Below are positions 28,816 through 37,622 of a stretch of DNA of 64,000 nucleotides, one piece after another. Position 1 is the stretch's first letter. Each line of letters starts with the position of its first letter. The stretch lies in contig NZ_SJTF01000001.1 of NCBI RefSeq assembly GCF_004634245.1, positions 248,001 to 312,000 of the forward strand, written 5' to 3'. The notes under the pieces were generated by a model. The model did no database searches and was not told where the DNA came from. It was given only the letters and a program-made list of their open reading frames with translations. The translations under genes and the position numbers were made by a program. This DNA is from Flavobacterium foetidum (GTDB taxonomy: Bacteria > Bacteroidota > Bacteroidia > Flavobacteriales > Flavobacteriaceae).

Positions 28816-28914
28816 GTCATTTCGAGGAACCAGAAATCTCCGTAAGTAACTCCACAAAGTATATCGCCAATCTTTGTCGTGCTTCTCGCGGAGATTTCTC
28901 CTTCGCGAAATGAC
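28816..28914. repeat. 99-bp inverted-repeat element gtcatttcg ... cgaaatgac
   Basis: It begins gtcatttcgaggaaccagaaatctccg and ends cggagatttctccttcgcgaaatgac, so the outer 9 bp and an inner agaaatctccg/cggagatttct pair exactly. It resembles a dispersed element I recall from many Bacteroidota genomes. The rest of 28649-28985 holds a further 'cttagtaccttagagccttcgcggca' unit at about 28951-28977. No gene is credible here. Confidence 0.7.
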
Positions 28915-28985
28915 AAATACTAAGAGCGAGATCATTAAAAAAGAAAAAAAACTTAGTACCTTAGAGCCTTCGCGGCAAAAAAAAC

Positions 28986-29492
28986 TTAAAGCCTTTTCTC
29001 CATGTAGATAAATTCCAAAGGTTCTTCTGAAACCGTTACATGAATATCGCTTTCAGGAAAAGCCTCACGCTCGCCCGTATCTGCATAACCATGGCGTTTG
29101 TACCATGCGATAAGTTCTTCGCGAACCGAAATAACCGTCATTATGATACTCGACAATCCTAAAGATTTAGCATGATTTTCGGCTTCAGCCAAAAGCTTTT
29201 TCCCAAGACCACCGTTTTGTAGTTCTGGTGAAACCGTTAGCATTCCGAGATACAATTGTTTTTCTTTTTGAACCAACAACACCGAACCAATAATCGTATT
29301 GTTTGCTGTAAATTTCAGAATCGTATTTTTTGGATCTAGAAAGATTTCGGTCATTTCCTGTTCATCGGTTCTTTTTCCTTCAAGCAAATGCGCTTCGGTT
29401 GTCCAGCCTTTTTTAGAAGATTCGCCTCTGTAAGCAGAATTGATTAAGGCGACTAATGCCGGAATATCTTCGAGTAATGCTTTTGAGATCAT
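28986..29492 (-). CDS. GNAT family N-acetyltransferase
   Basis: The 168-residue protein has the GNAT acetyl-CoA motif LGMLTVSPELQNGGLGKKLLAEAENHAKSLG (Q-x-x-G-x-G type) and a later IAWYKRHGYADTGEREAFP, the usual end of the fold. The N terminus (MISKALLEDIPALVALINSAYRG) is the common 'lysine-alanine-x-x-x-aspartate-isoleucine' opening. The substrate cannot be told from sequence. It is monocistronic, 49 bp from the S10 peptidase gene on the same strand, so co-transcription is possible. Confidence 0.9.
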   Translation of the reverse strand: MISKALLEDIPALVALINSAYRGESSKKGWTTEAHLLEGKRTDEQEMTEIFLDPKNTILKFTANNTIIGSVLLVQKEKQLYLGMLTVSPELQNGGLGKKLLAEAENHAKSLGLSSIIMTVISVREELIAWYKRHGYADTGEREAFPESDIHVTVSEEPLEFIYMEKRL

Positions 29493-29540
29493 GTATTATG
29501 GTAAATGTAATTTAGTTTTCTAATAAATTAGAAATTAGAT

Positions 29541-31073
29541 TTAATATTTTGCAGCCTCTCCAGCTTTTGGCAATGATTGTTTTATGAATGTTCTGATGTC
29601 TTCATTAGCAGTTTCTAAGTCAGCTTTTCTCAAATACATCATATGACCGCTTCTGTAGCCTTTCCATGACATTCTATCATTTAATTTGCCGCTTGGATCC
29701 ATTTGCCATAAATCGTATTTGGCATTAAAGTAGTCGCACGCGCCATCATAATATCCAGATTGCACCATTACATGCAAATACGGATTTTGTGCCATGGCTT
29801 GTCTTAGGTTTTCGCCCGTTTTATCATTAGATCTGTCCCAAGGATGTACAGACCCAAACATATTGTATTTAAAATCGGTTTTGTAATTCAAATTATTGCG
29901 TACATACATATTGATTGCAGGTGTAAACGAATGCAGCCAAGAAGTAAGCTCTGCATTAAAATCAGGACTATCGCCAGAATCTTTACGGTCGATTCCTTTA
30001 TACCTCGAATCTAGCCTTCCTACAGTATAACCTTTATCTCTTAACAGCTCTTTCCAAAAATAATCATAGGGCAGGTCTAGATTGTTTTGAAGTATCACTT
30101 TCTCTGAAATACCAGAATAGCGCGCCATTTTAGAAGCAATTTCTTTTCTCTTTTGTTCCTCCAATGATCCTCCTTTGCTCAAGGCAGGAAGCAGTTCGTT
30201 TATCGTAAAATCTTCAACTTCTGGCAGCATCGCAGTTAAATCCTTGTTTTGAAGGTCGGGACTAAGCGCTTTGTGATACCACGCCGTAGCAGCAAAATAA
30301 GGTAATTTAAGAGCGGCATTAGAAACCACGCCACGAGTTATTCCTAAATCAGTTGGCGATACCAAAATCACTCCGTTAAGATACATCCATTGATTGTTTT
30401 GCAACTGAAGCGCTAAACCCGAAACACGAGTTGTGCCATAACTTTCTCCGATCAGATATTTAGGCGAAGCCCAACGATTAGAACGTGTTACAAAACCATT
30501 GATCCAATCGGCTAAATATTTAATGTCGGCATTTACGCCAAAGAATTTTGTTGTTGGGATTTCTTTGCTTGTAGGCCGTGAATATGCTGTATTAACAGGA
30601 TTTACAAAGACAATATCGGCAACATCTAAAATAGAATAAGGATTTTCTTTGATTCCGTATGGTTGCAACGGATACCCTTCATCATCAATATTTAACAAGC
30701 TTGGTCCGGTATAAGCAATCTCCATCCAAACCGAAGCAGAACCAGGCCCGCCATTAAAAGAAATCACCAAAGGGCGAGAATCGCGATCCTTTACATCAGA
30801 GCGCTCGTAATACGTATAAAATAATCCGGCAATAGCTTTTCCGTCTTCATCCCAAACAGGCATAGTTCCAGTTGTTGCTTTGTACGAAACCTTTTGACCT
30901 TTAATGGTAGTGGTATGATTGGTGATAACTTGATAATCTGGGTTAAAAGTAAGATTAGAAGGTGAATTTTCTTCTTTTGCAGCAGGTGTTTTCGGTTTCG
31001 AATCTGGTTTTGATTCTTGCGCATAGCCCGTTAAAAATCCAACTAAGAGAAATGAAAGTAATGTCTTTTTCAT
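29541..31073 (-). CDS. Serine carboxypeptidase-like peptidase, family S10
   Basis: I start at the ATG at 31073, where MKKTLLSFLLVGFLTGYAQ is a clean signal peptide. The ATG at 31085 adds four residues. The protein has about 510 residues with the S10 hallmarks. These are an oxyanion-hole segment SFNGGPGSASVWME, the nucleophile in YLIGESYGTTR, the aspartate region GYYDGACDYFNAKYD and the catalytic histidine in YRSGHMMYLRKADLE. The enzyme is expected outside the cytoplasm, removing C-terminal residues from peptides. The GNAT gene follows it on the same strand. Confidence 0.92.
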   Translation of the reverse strand: MKKTLLSFLLVGFLTGYAQESKPDSKPKTPAAKEENSPSNLTFNPDYQVITNHTTTIKGQKVSYKATTGTMPVWDEDGKAIAGLFYTYYERSDVKDRDSRPLVISFNGGPGSASVWMEIAYTGPSLLNIDDEGYPLQPYGIKENPYSILDVADIVFVNPVNTAYSRPTSKEIPTTKFFGVNADIKYLADWINGFVTRSNRWASPKYLIGESYGTTRVSGLALQLQNNQWMYLNGVILVSPTDLGITRGVVSNAALKLPYFAATAWYHKALSPDLQNKDLTAMLPEVEDFTINELLPALSKGGSLEEQKRKEIASKMARYSGISEKVILQNNLDLPYDYFWKELLRDKGYTVGRLDSRYKGIDRKDSGDSPDFNAELTSWLHSFTPAINMYVRNNLNYKTDFKYNMFGSVHPWDRSNDKTGENLRQAMAQNPYLHVMVQSGYYDGACDYFNAKYDLWQMDPSGKLNDRMSWKGYRSGHMMYLRKADLETANEDIRTFIKQSLPKAGEAAKY

Positions 31074-31175
31074 AAAATTAGGCATGTTATTATTTTAGTG
31101 TTCTGAGTTTGGGGAATGTTAATTAAAGTTTTTAAAGATATAAAAAAAATGGAGGTAAAATGGCACTATGCATAA

Positions 31176-31514
31176 TCACTTTTTCGCAATTTTAGGTTTT
31201 CTATTAATCAAAAAGCAATAAATCAAGTGTGAAGTTAAAACTAAAGATGTGCCAATGTTCCAATAAATATTGAAATAGGCAAAAGCATTATAGAAACAAA
31301 TGATTGAGTTTTTAGATTCTTCCTCGTCAATTTGAAAATGAAGTGGAAAAACAATTAAAAAAAGAATTAAAAATGGAAACAGAACTATAAAACGTCCAAA
31401 TTTTATTTTGTAATGATCAACTATTATGTAAGACAACATTTGCATAATCAATACTGTCAGAAAAAAATTTTCCATGTTGCTGGGATTACTTTGTAAGAAT
31501 AAGTAAATATCCAA
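31176..31514 (-). CDS. Small predicted membrane protein
   Basis: The 112-residue reading frame has three hydrophobic stretches: FFLTVLIMQMLSYIIV, FGRFIVLFPFLILFLIVFPLHF and a longer one around NIYWNIGTSLVLTSHLIYCFLI. It ends in a basic tail (NRKPKIAKK), consistent with a small inner-membrane protein with cytoplasmic C terminus. An internal ATG at 31475 is an alternative start. I recognise no family. Spacing to the neighbours on both sides is compatible with a real gene, but the evidence is composition only. Confidence 0.55.
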   Translation of the reverse strand: MDIYLFLQSNPSNMENFFLTVLIMQMLSYIIVDHYKIKFGRFIVLFPFLILFLIVFPLHFQIDEEESKNSIICFYNAFAYFNIYWNIGTSLVLTSHLIYCFLINRKPKIAKK

Positions 31515-31557
31515 ATAAAAATCATCAAATTTGTATAGAACACAAAATCAATAAAGT

Positions 31558-32328
31558 ATGAGCAGGATACACTTATTTGAGTTTGAAGATCAGCAATGGC
31601 TTCCAGAGTTTATTAGAAATTATATGACCGATTTTTTGCAGTTTCTTTCGAATAAAACCGCCATGTATAAAGGAATTGTTCCAATAATAGAAAAAGGTTT
31701 AAAAGAAAGTCAAACCAACCAAATTATAGATTTGGCTTCAGGTGGAGGAGGCGGATTGATTTGGCTCAACGCCGAATTACGAAAAAAGAATCCCAATTTA
31801 AAAATTCTGTTGACGGATTATTTCCCCAATATTCCTGCATTCGAACATACACAAAAACAAGCTGATAATTTAGATTTTGTAAAAACCTCCGTCGATGCCA
31901 GAAATGTTCCCGAAAACCTAAACGGACTTCGAACGCAATTTTTGTCTTTTCATCATTTTAAACCGAAAGACGCGCAACAGATTCTGCAAAATGCAATTGA
32001 TACCAATAGTTCGATAGCTATTTTTGAAGGGCAGGAGAGAAGCGTACCAAGCTTCGTAGCGATGATTTTCTCGCCAATTTCTGTTTTGCTGACAACGCCT
32101 TTTATCAGACCGTTTAAAATGGGCAGAATCATTTTTACATATCTAATTCCACTTGTACCCATTTTGGTTTTGTGGGACGGCGTGGTTTCAACTTTAAGAA
32201 CCTATTCTGTTGAAGAAATGAACGAATTGATTTCTAAATTAGACAACAAAGAAAGTTTCAATTGGGAAGTTGGAAAAGTAAAATCCGGACCTGCGAAGAT
32301 TTTGTATTTGTTGGGGACGAAGAAATGA
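31558..32328 (+). CDS. Predicted SAM-dependent methyltransferase-like protein
   Basis: This is a 256-residue protein. The segment IIDLASGGGGGLIWLNAEL followed by LKILLTDYFPNI looks like methyltransferase motifs I and II, with an acidic end to the second strand. QFLSFHHFKPKDAQQIL would be the motif IV region. A hydrophobic insertion (FVAMIFSPISVLLTTPFI, IIFTYLIPLVPILVLW) sits before the last strands, which suggests membrane association or a hydrophobic substrate. I do not recognise a specific subfamily. It is monocistronic. Confidence 0.7.
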   Translation: MSRIHLFEFEDQQWLPEFIRNYMTDFLQFLSNKTAMYKGIVPIIEKGLKESQTNQIIDLASGGGGGLIWLNAELRKKNPNLKILLTDYFPNIPAFEHTQKQADNLDFVKTSVDARNVPENLNGLRTQFLSFHHFKPKDAQQILQNAIDTNSSIAIFEGQERSVPSFVAMIFSPISVLLTTPFIRPFKMGRIIFTYLIPLVPILVLWDGVVSTLRTYSVEEMNELISKLDNKESFNWEVGKVKSGPAKILYLLGTKK

Positions 32329-32461
32329 ATTGCCTACAGCTTTAGCTGTGGGAATAAAGTTATGCTGGAAAATGGCTTAGTAAATAAATATTGGTTTGTT
32401 TAATTGTAGTTTGACAAACAATGATTTATATAAATAACGAAAATAGTATTTGATAAAATAG

Positions 32462-32692
32462 GTTGCAAAAGCTCTTGACGTTTCTGTTGAAGCAATTAAA
32501 AACTTTTCGGAAGAAGCGGTTTTTAATATTATTGGTAATACTTTTCAAGATCATAGCGCAATTGCTTCAGGTGATTACAATTGTAATTGTACTTTTAATC
32601 CTTTAGACAAAGTTGTTGAACTTTACGAACGTTTGGTGCAGGCTGAAAAAGATAAGGTTGAGTATTTGGAGAAGTTATTGAATGGGAAGTAA
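32462..32692 (+). pseudogene. Truncated C-terminal remnant of an XRE-type regulator
   Basis: An in-frame TAG at 32459 is followed by 76 codons reading VAKALDVSVEAIKNFSEEA, then VFNIIGNTFQDHSAI, CTFNPLDKVVELYERLVQ and KVEYLEKLLNGK, stop. I recognise this as the C-terminal half of a common Bacteroidota helix-turn-helix protein, in which 'QVAKALKVPVEAIKNFSEEA' directly follows the DNA-binding domain. The N-terminal helix-turn-helix and start codon are missing. The remainder of 32329-32747 shows only a short gcctacagctttagctgtggg palindrome near 32336. Confidence 0.75.
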
Positions 32693-32747
32693 ATGTTTTT
32701 TGAAGATATATTAAATTGAGAAGAGATCTTTGATTAAGTCTCTTTTT

Positions 32748-33142
32748 TTATTGTATAAATTCTAATTCAACACCACATTCTTTAAAATCTAAATATCGTA
32801 ATTCAATATGTTTTTTATTATAAGGCAACTTTCTAAAAAGAAATTTATCTTTTTTAAAAAGCACGTTTTTTAGTTCACTTTCACGCTCGAATTTCAGTTT
32901 TAGTGTGTCTGAATTTGTCTCCCAAATAAAAGTTTCTTTTTCAATTACTTTTTCGTGCTCTAGATAACCTTTTCCATTTTCTAAAAAAGTAAATGAGAAA
33001 CCTTTAGGGACTTCATCTTTTTCGGAGCAAAACAATCCAGAACTTTCCATTTTCCTAGAATAAGGTTTTCTTCTTTCTTTTCTCTGATTTCATGAAATGT
33101 GCAAACTAGATATATTGAAAAAAATAATGTGAAAAGCTTCAT
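32748..33142 (-). pseudogene. Lipocalin-like lipoprotein, probably split by a frameshift
   Basis: The 100-codon frame from 33050 (MESSGLFCSEKDE...) contains a lipocalin-like pattern, FSFTFLENGKGYLEHE...FIWETNSDTLKLKF, but has no signal peptide. Just upstream in another frame, an ATG at 33142 reads MKLFTLFFSIYLVC then ...EENLILGKWKVLD, a lipobox-bearing signal and the usual 'LxGKW' opening of such proteins. Joining the two frames near 33050 restores a complete lipoprotein of about 130 residues. One indel, either a real mutation or a sequencing error, explains the break. Otherwise the short frame alone is the gene. Confidence 0.5.
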
Positions 33143-33202
33143 AATAATTTTTGTTTATTTTTTAGTTTTTAGGTGCTGGCGCTTGCGGGGATTGACAACA
33201 GA

Positions 33203-33961
33203 TCAATTCCATATTTTTCTTATTAGTTTTAATAGTTTTGGTTCTTCGTTTTGTGTACTCTTATTTTGAATTTTTAGTTTTTGTTGTTCGTACTTTTGTT
33301 GTATAATTTCATGCCACTCTTTATCTGACGGTTGTTTTAAGTCAGCTCCACCTTTATGAGCAAAGTTTACATAACCAATTTCAGGTTTTGGAAGTTTGTC
33401 TTCACATTCCTTTGAGCACAAATTTGCAAGTAAAGGCAAATTATCTGTCCCGACACGAAGAGTTATCCAAAGTTGATTTGTTTGCTGATAAGTGATTTCT
33501 TTCTCACAAATACTACATTTCAAGGTCTCGCCAAAATATCTAACAGGATTATGTGTAAGTAAAGGAAATCTCATTCGGTTTTTATAGTTTCCAAATAATG
33601 CTCTTGTGCTTACTCTGCTATCTTTTAGATTTATACATTTACTGATTTCATAAGGAAACCAATGTAAGTTGTAAGAAGTATATGGGTCAAAGTATTCAAG
33701 CGATTTCATTTGTCCAATTTCAGGCGGAATCCGTTTTATTTTACTTCCATAAAGCCAAACTTTTTTCACCTTTTTAAGCTTTGATATGCTCTCCGGTAAA
33801 GTATGAATTTGAGAGAATAGTTCTTGTCCAAGTTCATCTAATGGAGAAAATTCTTCTATGTTCTCATCGGCAACTTTGTCCACATATTCGCAAAGCTTTT
33901 TCCAAGCATCAGAATTTCTGTCCTGCACATCGTTTTCAATTTTACTTATTCTGTCGTTCAT
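33203..33961 (-). CDS. Leucine-rich-repeat protein with a treble-cysteine segment
   Basis: This is a 252-residue cytoplasmic-looking protein. Residues about 50-115 carry two to three LRR-like units (LPESISKLKKVKKVWLYGSKIKRIPPEIGQMKSLEYF). A later CSICEKEIT ... LCSKECEDKL segment has two Cys pairs that could bind zinc, as in small zinc ribbons. The C terminus is Lys/Gln-rich (QQKYEQQKLKIQNK). There is no signal peptide. I recognise no specific family. It lies beside the AAA-DUF4435 gene on the same strand but 120 bp downstream of it, so any functional link is only suggested by location. Confidence 0.7.
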   Translation of the reverse strand: MNDRISKIENDVQDRNSDAWKKLCEYVDKVADENIEEFSPLDELGQELFSQIHTLPESISKLKKVKKVWLYGSKIKRIPPEIGQMKSLEYFDPYTSYNLHWFPYEISKCINLKDSRVSTRALFGNYKNRMRFPLLTHNPVRYFGETLKCSICEKEITYQQTNQLWITLRVGTDNLPLLANLCSKECEDKLPKPEIGYVNFAHKGGADLKQPSDKEWHEIIQQKYEQQKLKIQNKSTQNEEPKLLKLIRKIWN

Positions 33962-34082
33962 TGTTCTATTGCTTTATGTTATTCTCTGCTAGAGTAGGCA
34001 TCACCTTAGTGACGTTTCAGTTAATTTTTTGAATTTCTTTGTGTTCACGAGCGGGACGCTCGCGTCAGTGGGGTGATAATTT

Positions 34083-35978
34083 TCAAATACTTGGAAGTGC
34101 GCGTTTTATAATATTTTGAGCTTCTTCATTTATTTTTAAAAAGTCCAAAGCTTTTAAACGATAAGAATTAGATTTTAAGGATAATAGATCTTCAATAATA
34201 CTTAATAATCCTTTATTGTTATAATGCATTATAGCTTGCTCATAATCCTTATTTTTAACGATTTGTTCTAATAGTTTTATTCTTTCATTGTAAATATTTT
34301 CTATATTTAAGTTTGCTATGAAATTTTCAAGATTCGTTTGTACATTTTTCAAATCATTTCCTTTTTTAACGTGGGATTCAGAGAAATTATAATTTATGTA
34401 TGAAGAAGCAAAATAAGAAGCTTGTAATACTTTATTCTTATCAAGTAATTTTAATACTTTGTCTTCTAATTTTTGTAGATCAATGTTTTCTTTTTTATAT
34501 TCTGCATATTTAGCTACGAATTCCTTTATTAAAAATAGATTTTCAATTTCTGAAACTGAATATGAATATATATTTTCGGTTTCTAATTTTTCAAGTTGTT
34601 CATCGATTCTAAAATCTCTATCAATGAACCCAATTGCTTCCACATTTCTATTTGGAATTTTGTTAAAGGAGCGTACGTAATTAATTACATCTTTACAGCT
34701 GGATAAAGGCGTTATTGTGAAATTTGGAAATAATATTTCAAATATCTTTATGTCTAAACTATTAATTTTTCCTTCACAAAATAAAATTCGCTTTCTACTA
34801 CCTAAAAGTTTCATTAGTAGATTTTCAGGAATATCGTTTTCAGGGATACTTTCTATGTTCCAATTTATTGGAAACTGAAAATTCTTAATCCAATATTTTT
34901 GAGCTTTTCTTGAAGAAGCAAAATCCAAATCGTGACTTAAATATATGAAAATGCAATCTTGTTTTAGAACTTCTAATTTATCCCAAAGTTTATTCACAAT
35001 TGCTTTGTGAAGATACATTTCTGGTTCATCAATTATAATTAATGAGTTGGTATTTGTCAATAAAACCCTTCCGATTAAGTAAAGTATATTTTTTTCACCA
35101 TCACTCATTTTATAAGCAGGGTAATCGCTTCCAATTGATGGATCTTTAATCATAAGTTCATTACTTTCATTAAAAAACATTACTCGATGCTCAATTAATG
35201 AGTTCCAAATTTCGATTGCAGTATCCAACTTGCTGTGTAAATCCTCTTTATTAACTTCTAAATCTTTAGAAAAATTTGTACAGAAAGTATTTCTAATATA
35301 TGCTCTTTCAGCTATTAATGTTTTTAAAACATACTTATATTCAGAACCATATTTTTTTGTTTCTGCATATGGGATGTCGTCAGTTTTCGATGCATTATAA
35401 GTTATCTTACTGTCCCTATAATTTTTTTGATATTCATTATATTCTTTGCTTGAGCTATTATAATTAGGTGTGTTGTCAAAAGTTGGAATAATTAATAATT
35501 TTTGGGCAGGAATAACAATACCATCTTTCTCGTCAATTACTGTTTTAAGATTATTTGCTAAAGTTGATTTGCCAGAACCATTTGCACCAACAACAACAAT
35601 ATTTTCTGTAAAGAAACCTAAATCTTTATAAAATTTATAAGTAACAAACGCTCCTGTTGTATTCAACTTATTATGTTCATAATAAGTTTTTAAACTATCG
35701 GTATTTACTACATAAAGTGGATTGTTTAATGTATGAAATAAATTATTAGTATTTACGGCGGAAATGTTATTGTATATCTTATTATAAAATATTTTTGGGA
35801 TTATTTCATCCGCCAATTCTTTAGAGATTTCAAATAAATAGTTTTCGGTAAAATTTACTTCTTTGTAATATTCATATAATTTGTCGTCTTCAGAATTTAA
35901 TGCTTCAAACTTTTCTTTAATTATTTTTATATGGTTTTGCTTTTCAACTATCAAATTTAATATTTCTTCCTTATTCAT
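34083..35978 (-). CDS. AAA ATPase fused to a DUF4435/Toprim-like domain (PARIS-like)
   Basis: The 631-residue protein has an SMC/ABC-type ATPase half. It shows Walker A GANGSGKST at 131-139, signature MSDGEKNILYL at 291-301, Walker B SLIIIDEPEMYLH at 312-324 and switch histidine YLSHDLD at 346-352. From about 390 a second domain begins, ILFCEGKINSLDIKIFE (Glu402), then IGFIDRDF (453-455 Asp-Arg-Asp) and SVSEIENLFL. These are the Toprim-like acidic residues of DUF4435. In the PARIS anti-phage system these two activities are AriA and AriB, and fused single-gene forms have been described. OLD-type nucleases have a similar plan. The gene is markedly AT-rich and stands among accessory genes. The defence role is inference. 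Confidence 0.8.
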   Translation of the reverse strand: MNKEEILNLIVEKQNHIKIIKEKFEALNSEDDKLYEYYKEVNFTENYLFEISKELADEIIPKIFYNKIYNNISAVNTNNLFHTLNNPLYVVNTDSLKTYYEHNKLNTTGAFVTYKFYKDLGFFTENIVVVGANGSGKSTLANNLKTVIDEKDGIVIPAQKLLIIPTFDNTPNYNSSSKEYNEYQKNYRDSKITYNASKTDDIPYAETKKYGSEYKYVLKTLIAERAYIRNTFCTNFSKDLEVNKEDLHSKLDTAIEIWNSLIEHRVMFFNESNELMIKDPSIGSDYPAYKMSDGEKNILYLIGRVLLTNTNSLIIIDEPEMYLHKAIVNKLWDKLEVLKQDCIFIYLSHDLDFASSRKAQKYWIKNFQFPINWNIESIPENDIPENLLMKLLGSRKRILFCEGKINSLDIKIFEILFPNFTITPLSSCKDVINYVRSFNKIPNRNVEAIGFIDRDFRIDEQLEKLETENIYSYSVSEIENLFLIKEFVAKYAEYKKENIDLQKLEDKVLKLLDKNKVLQASYFASSYINYNFSESHVKKGNDLKNVQTNLENFIANLNIENIYNERIKLLEQIVKNKDYEQAIMHYNNKGLLSIIEDLLSLKSNSYRLKALDFLKINEEAQNIIKRALPSI

Positions 35979-36174
35979 TTTATTTGGTGTAATGTTTTGG
36001 TAATCTTATAACTAATTCATTTGTAAGTAAAACAAACCTTCGTGTAAAAATCTAAAAAATTAGGGTAGATAAGAGAAGCTTTGTTTTTTTGCTTTTCAAA
36101 TATATGTATTTTTTCTTGCCAATTTTTACGGATTTCCTTACTTCAATTCAAAATGATTTATAGTGTTATGCAAT

Positions 36175-36206
36175 AAAAAAGCGAGTAAAATTTTTTTACT
36201 CGCTTT
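36175..36206 (-). terminator. Intrinsic terminator of the thr operon
   Basis: On the minus strand AAAGCGAGTAAAA-AAA-TTTTACTCGCTTT forms a near-perfect stem ending in a T run, 20 bp past the thrC stop. Confidence 0.85.
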
Positions 36207-36226
36207 AATAACTTATCATATGTTCT

Positions 36227-37516
36227 TTACCCCAAGAAGCTCTTCAACTCCTCATAAGTCCCAATCTTCACACTAACTTTCTCCTCATTAATAACACTCT
36301 CAATTTGAGCAGGAATAGGAAGCGTAATTCCTAGCGCCGGTTCAACCACATCTAAGAATTTAATAGGATGCGCTGTTTCTAAGAAAATACCAATGGCGTT
36401 AGGGTGTTTTTCCAGTTCTTTTTTCAAACCTAAATATCCAACAACGCCGTGTGGTTCTGCGATATAACCGTCTGTGTTGTAGATTTTCTTTAACGCTTCA
36501 AGCGTTTCTTCATCCGTATAACTATAAGAAGAAAAGTCTTTTTCGAATGCTTTTAAGTCATTGTTGTACAATTCCTGAATTCTAATAAAGTTGCTTGGGT
36601 TTCCAACATCCATGGCGTTAGAGATTGTCGCTTTAGAAGGTTTCGGGTCGTATTTTCCGTTTTCTAAGAATCTTGGCACGGTATCGTTTACGTTTGTAGA
36701 GGCAACGAAATGTTCAATTGGCAAACCTAATTTTTTTGCCATAATTCCGGCGCAGATATTCCCGAAGTTTCCGCTTGGGCAAGAGAAAACTAAAGGTTTG
36801 TTTTGGCTTTTCAATGCTTTGTAAGCAAAGAAGAAATAAAACATTTGTGGTAACCAGCGCGCAATATTAATAGAGTTCGCAGAAGTCAGGTTTTTGTGCG
36901 CCAGAGTTTCGTCTAAAAACGCTTTTTTCACCATATCCTGACAATCGTCAAAAACACCGTCAACTTCAAGTGCTTTAATGTTTTGCCCTAAAGTGGTCAA
37001 TTGTTTTTCCTGAATATCGCTCACTTTTCCAGACGGATATAAAATGACAACATCAACGCCGTCAACGCCTAAAAATCCGCTCGCAACCGCTCCGCCTGTA
37101 TCTCCCGAAGTTGCTACTAAAACGGTGTTTTTAGCCTCTTTTTTGTCTTTATTGAAATAACCCAGACAACGCGACATAAAACGCGCTCCAACGTCTTTAA
37201 ATGCCATTGTCGGCCCGTGGAATAATTCTAGCGAATAGATTCCGTTTTCGACTTTCACAACAGGAAAATCAAAAACTAAAGTCTCTGCAATGATTTCTTT
37301 TAGTTTGTCTGCTGGAATTTCGTCTCCAACGAATTGTTTAATCGCTTCAAAAGCGATTTCTTCATGGCTTAAACTTTCGATTTTATCAAAAAAAGAAGGA
37401 TCAAGCGGTGTAATACTTTCCGGGAAATATAATCCTTTATCAGTGGCTAATCCTTGTATAACGGCTTCCTGAAAAGAAACTTTTGGGGCATTATGGTTTA
37501 AACTGTAGTATTTCAT
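36227..37516 (-). CDS. thrC: Threonine synthase
   Basis: The 429-residue length is typical. MKYYSLNHNAPKVSFQEAVIQGLATDKGLYFPE is the classic start. The PLP lysine lies in LFHGPTMAFKDVGARFMSR, and the phosphate-binding loop and threonine-synthase signature follow in VLVATSGDTGGAVASGF and SCPSGNFGNICAG. It converts O-phosphohomoserine to threonine in the cytoplasm. It is the last gene of the thrA-thrB-thrC operon. The 106-bp spacer from thrB holds a large palindromic repeat. Confidence 0.97.
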   Translation of the reverse strand: MKYYSLNHNAPKVSFQEAVIQGLATDKGLYFPESITPLDPSFFDKIESLSHEEIAFEAIKQFVGDEIPADKLKEIIAETLVFDFPVVKVENGIYSLELFHGPTMAFKDVGARFMSRCLGYFNKDKKEAKNTVLVATSGDTGGAVASGFLGVDGVDVVILYPSGKVSDIQEKQLTTLGQNIKALEVDGVFDDCQDMVKKAFLDETLAHKNLTSANSINIARWLPQMFYFFFAYKALKSQNKPLVFSCPSGNFGNICAGIMAKKLGLPIEHFVASTNVNDTVPRFLENGKYDPKPSKATISNAMDVGNPSNFIRIQELYNNDLKAFEKDFSSYSYTDEETLEALKKIYNTDGYIAEPHGVVGYLGLKKELEKHPNAIGIFLETAHPIKFLDVVEPALGITLPIPAQIESVINEEKVSVKIGTYEELKSFLG

Positions 37517-37533
37517 TTTGTGTTTTTATTTTT

Positions 37534-37610
37534 TAAACCATGTAAGTCATATAAGTTCATTTAATTGCTTGCGTTTTTTGTTAAATGAACTTATATCACT
37601 TATATGGTTA
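37534..37610. repeat. Palindromic repeat between thrB and thrC
   Basis: aaaccatgtaagtcatataa and, inverted, ttatatcacttatatggtt enclose an inner pair ttcatttaa / ttaaatgaa around gttttttg. This is one long imperfect hairpin within the thr operon transcript, related to part of the repeat at 25130. Confidence 0.75.
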
Positions 37611-37622
37611 GTAATATTGCTT

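Noticed and set aside
28696..28935. 79-codon minus-strand open frame
   Set aside because: It is made of two palindromic repeat elements; the Arg-rich translation reflects the repeats.
34030..34075. cacgagcgggacgctcgcg palindrome as a terminator of the AAA-DUF4435 gene
   Set aside because: The dyad is short and no T run follows on the minus strand; it looks like a fragment of a dispersed repeat.
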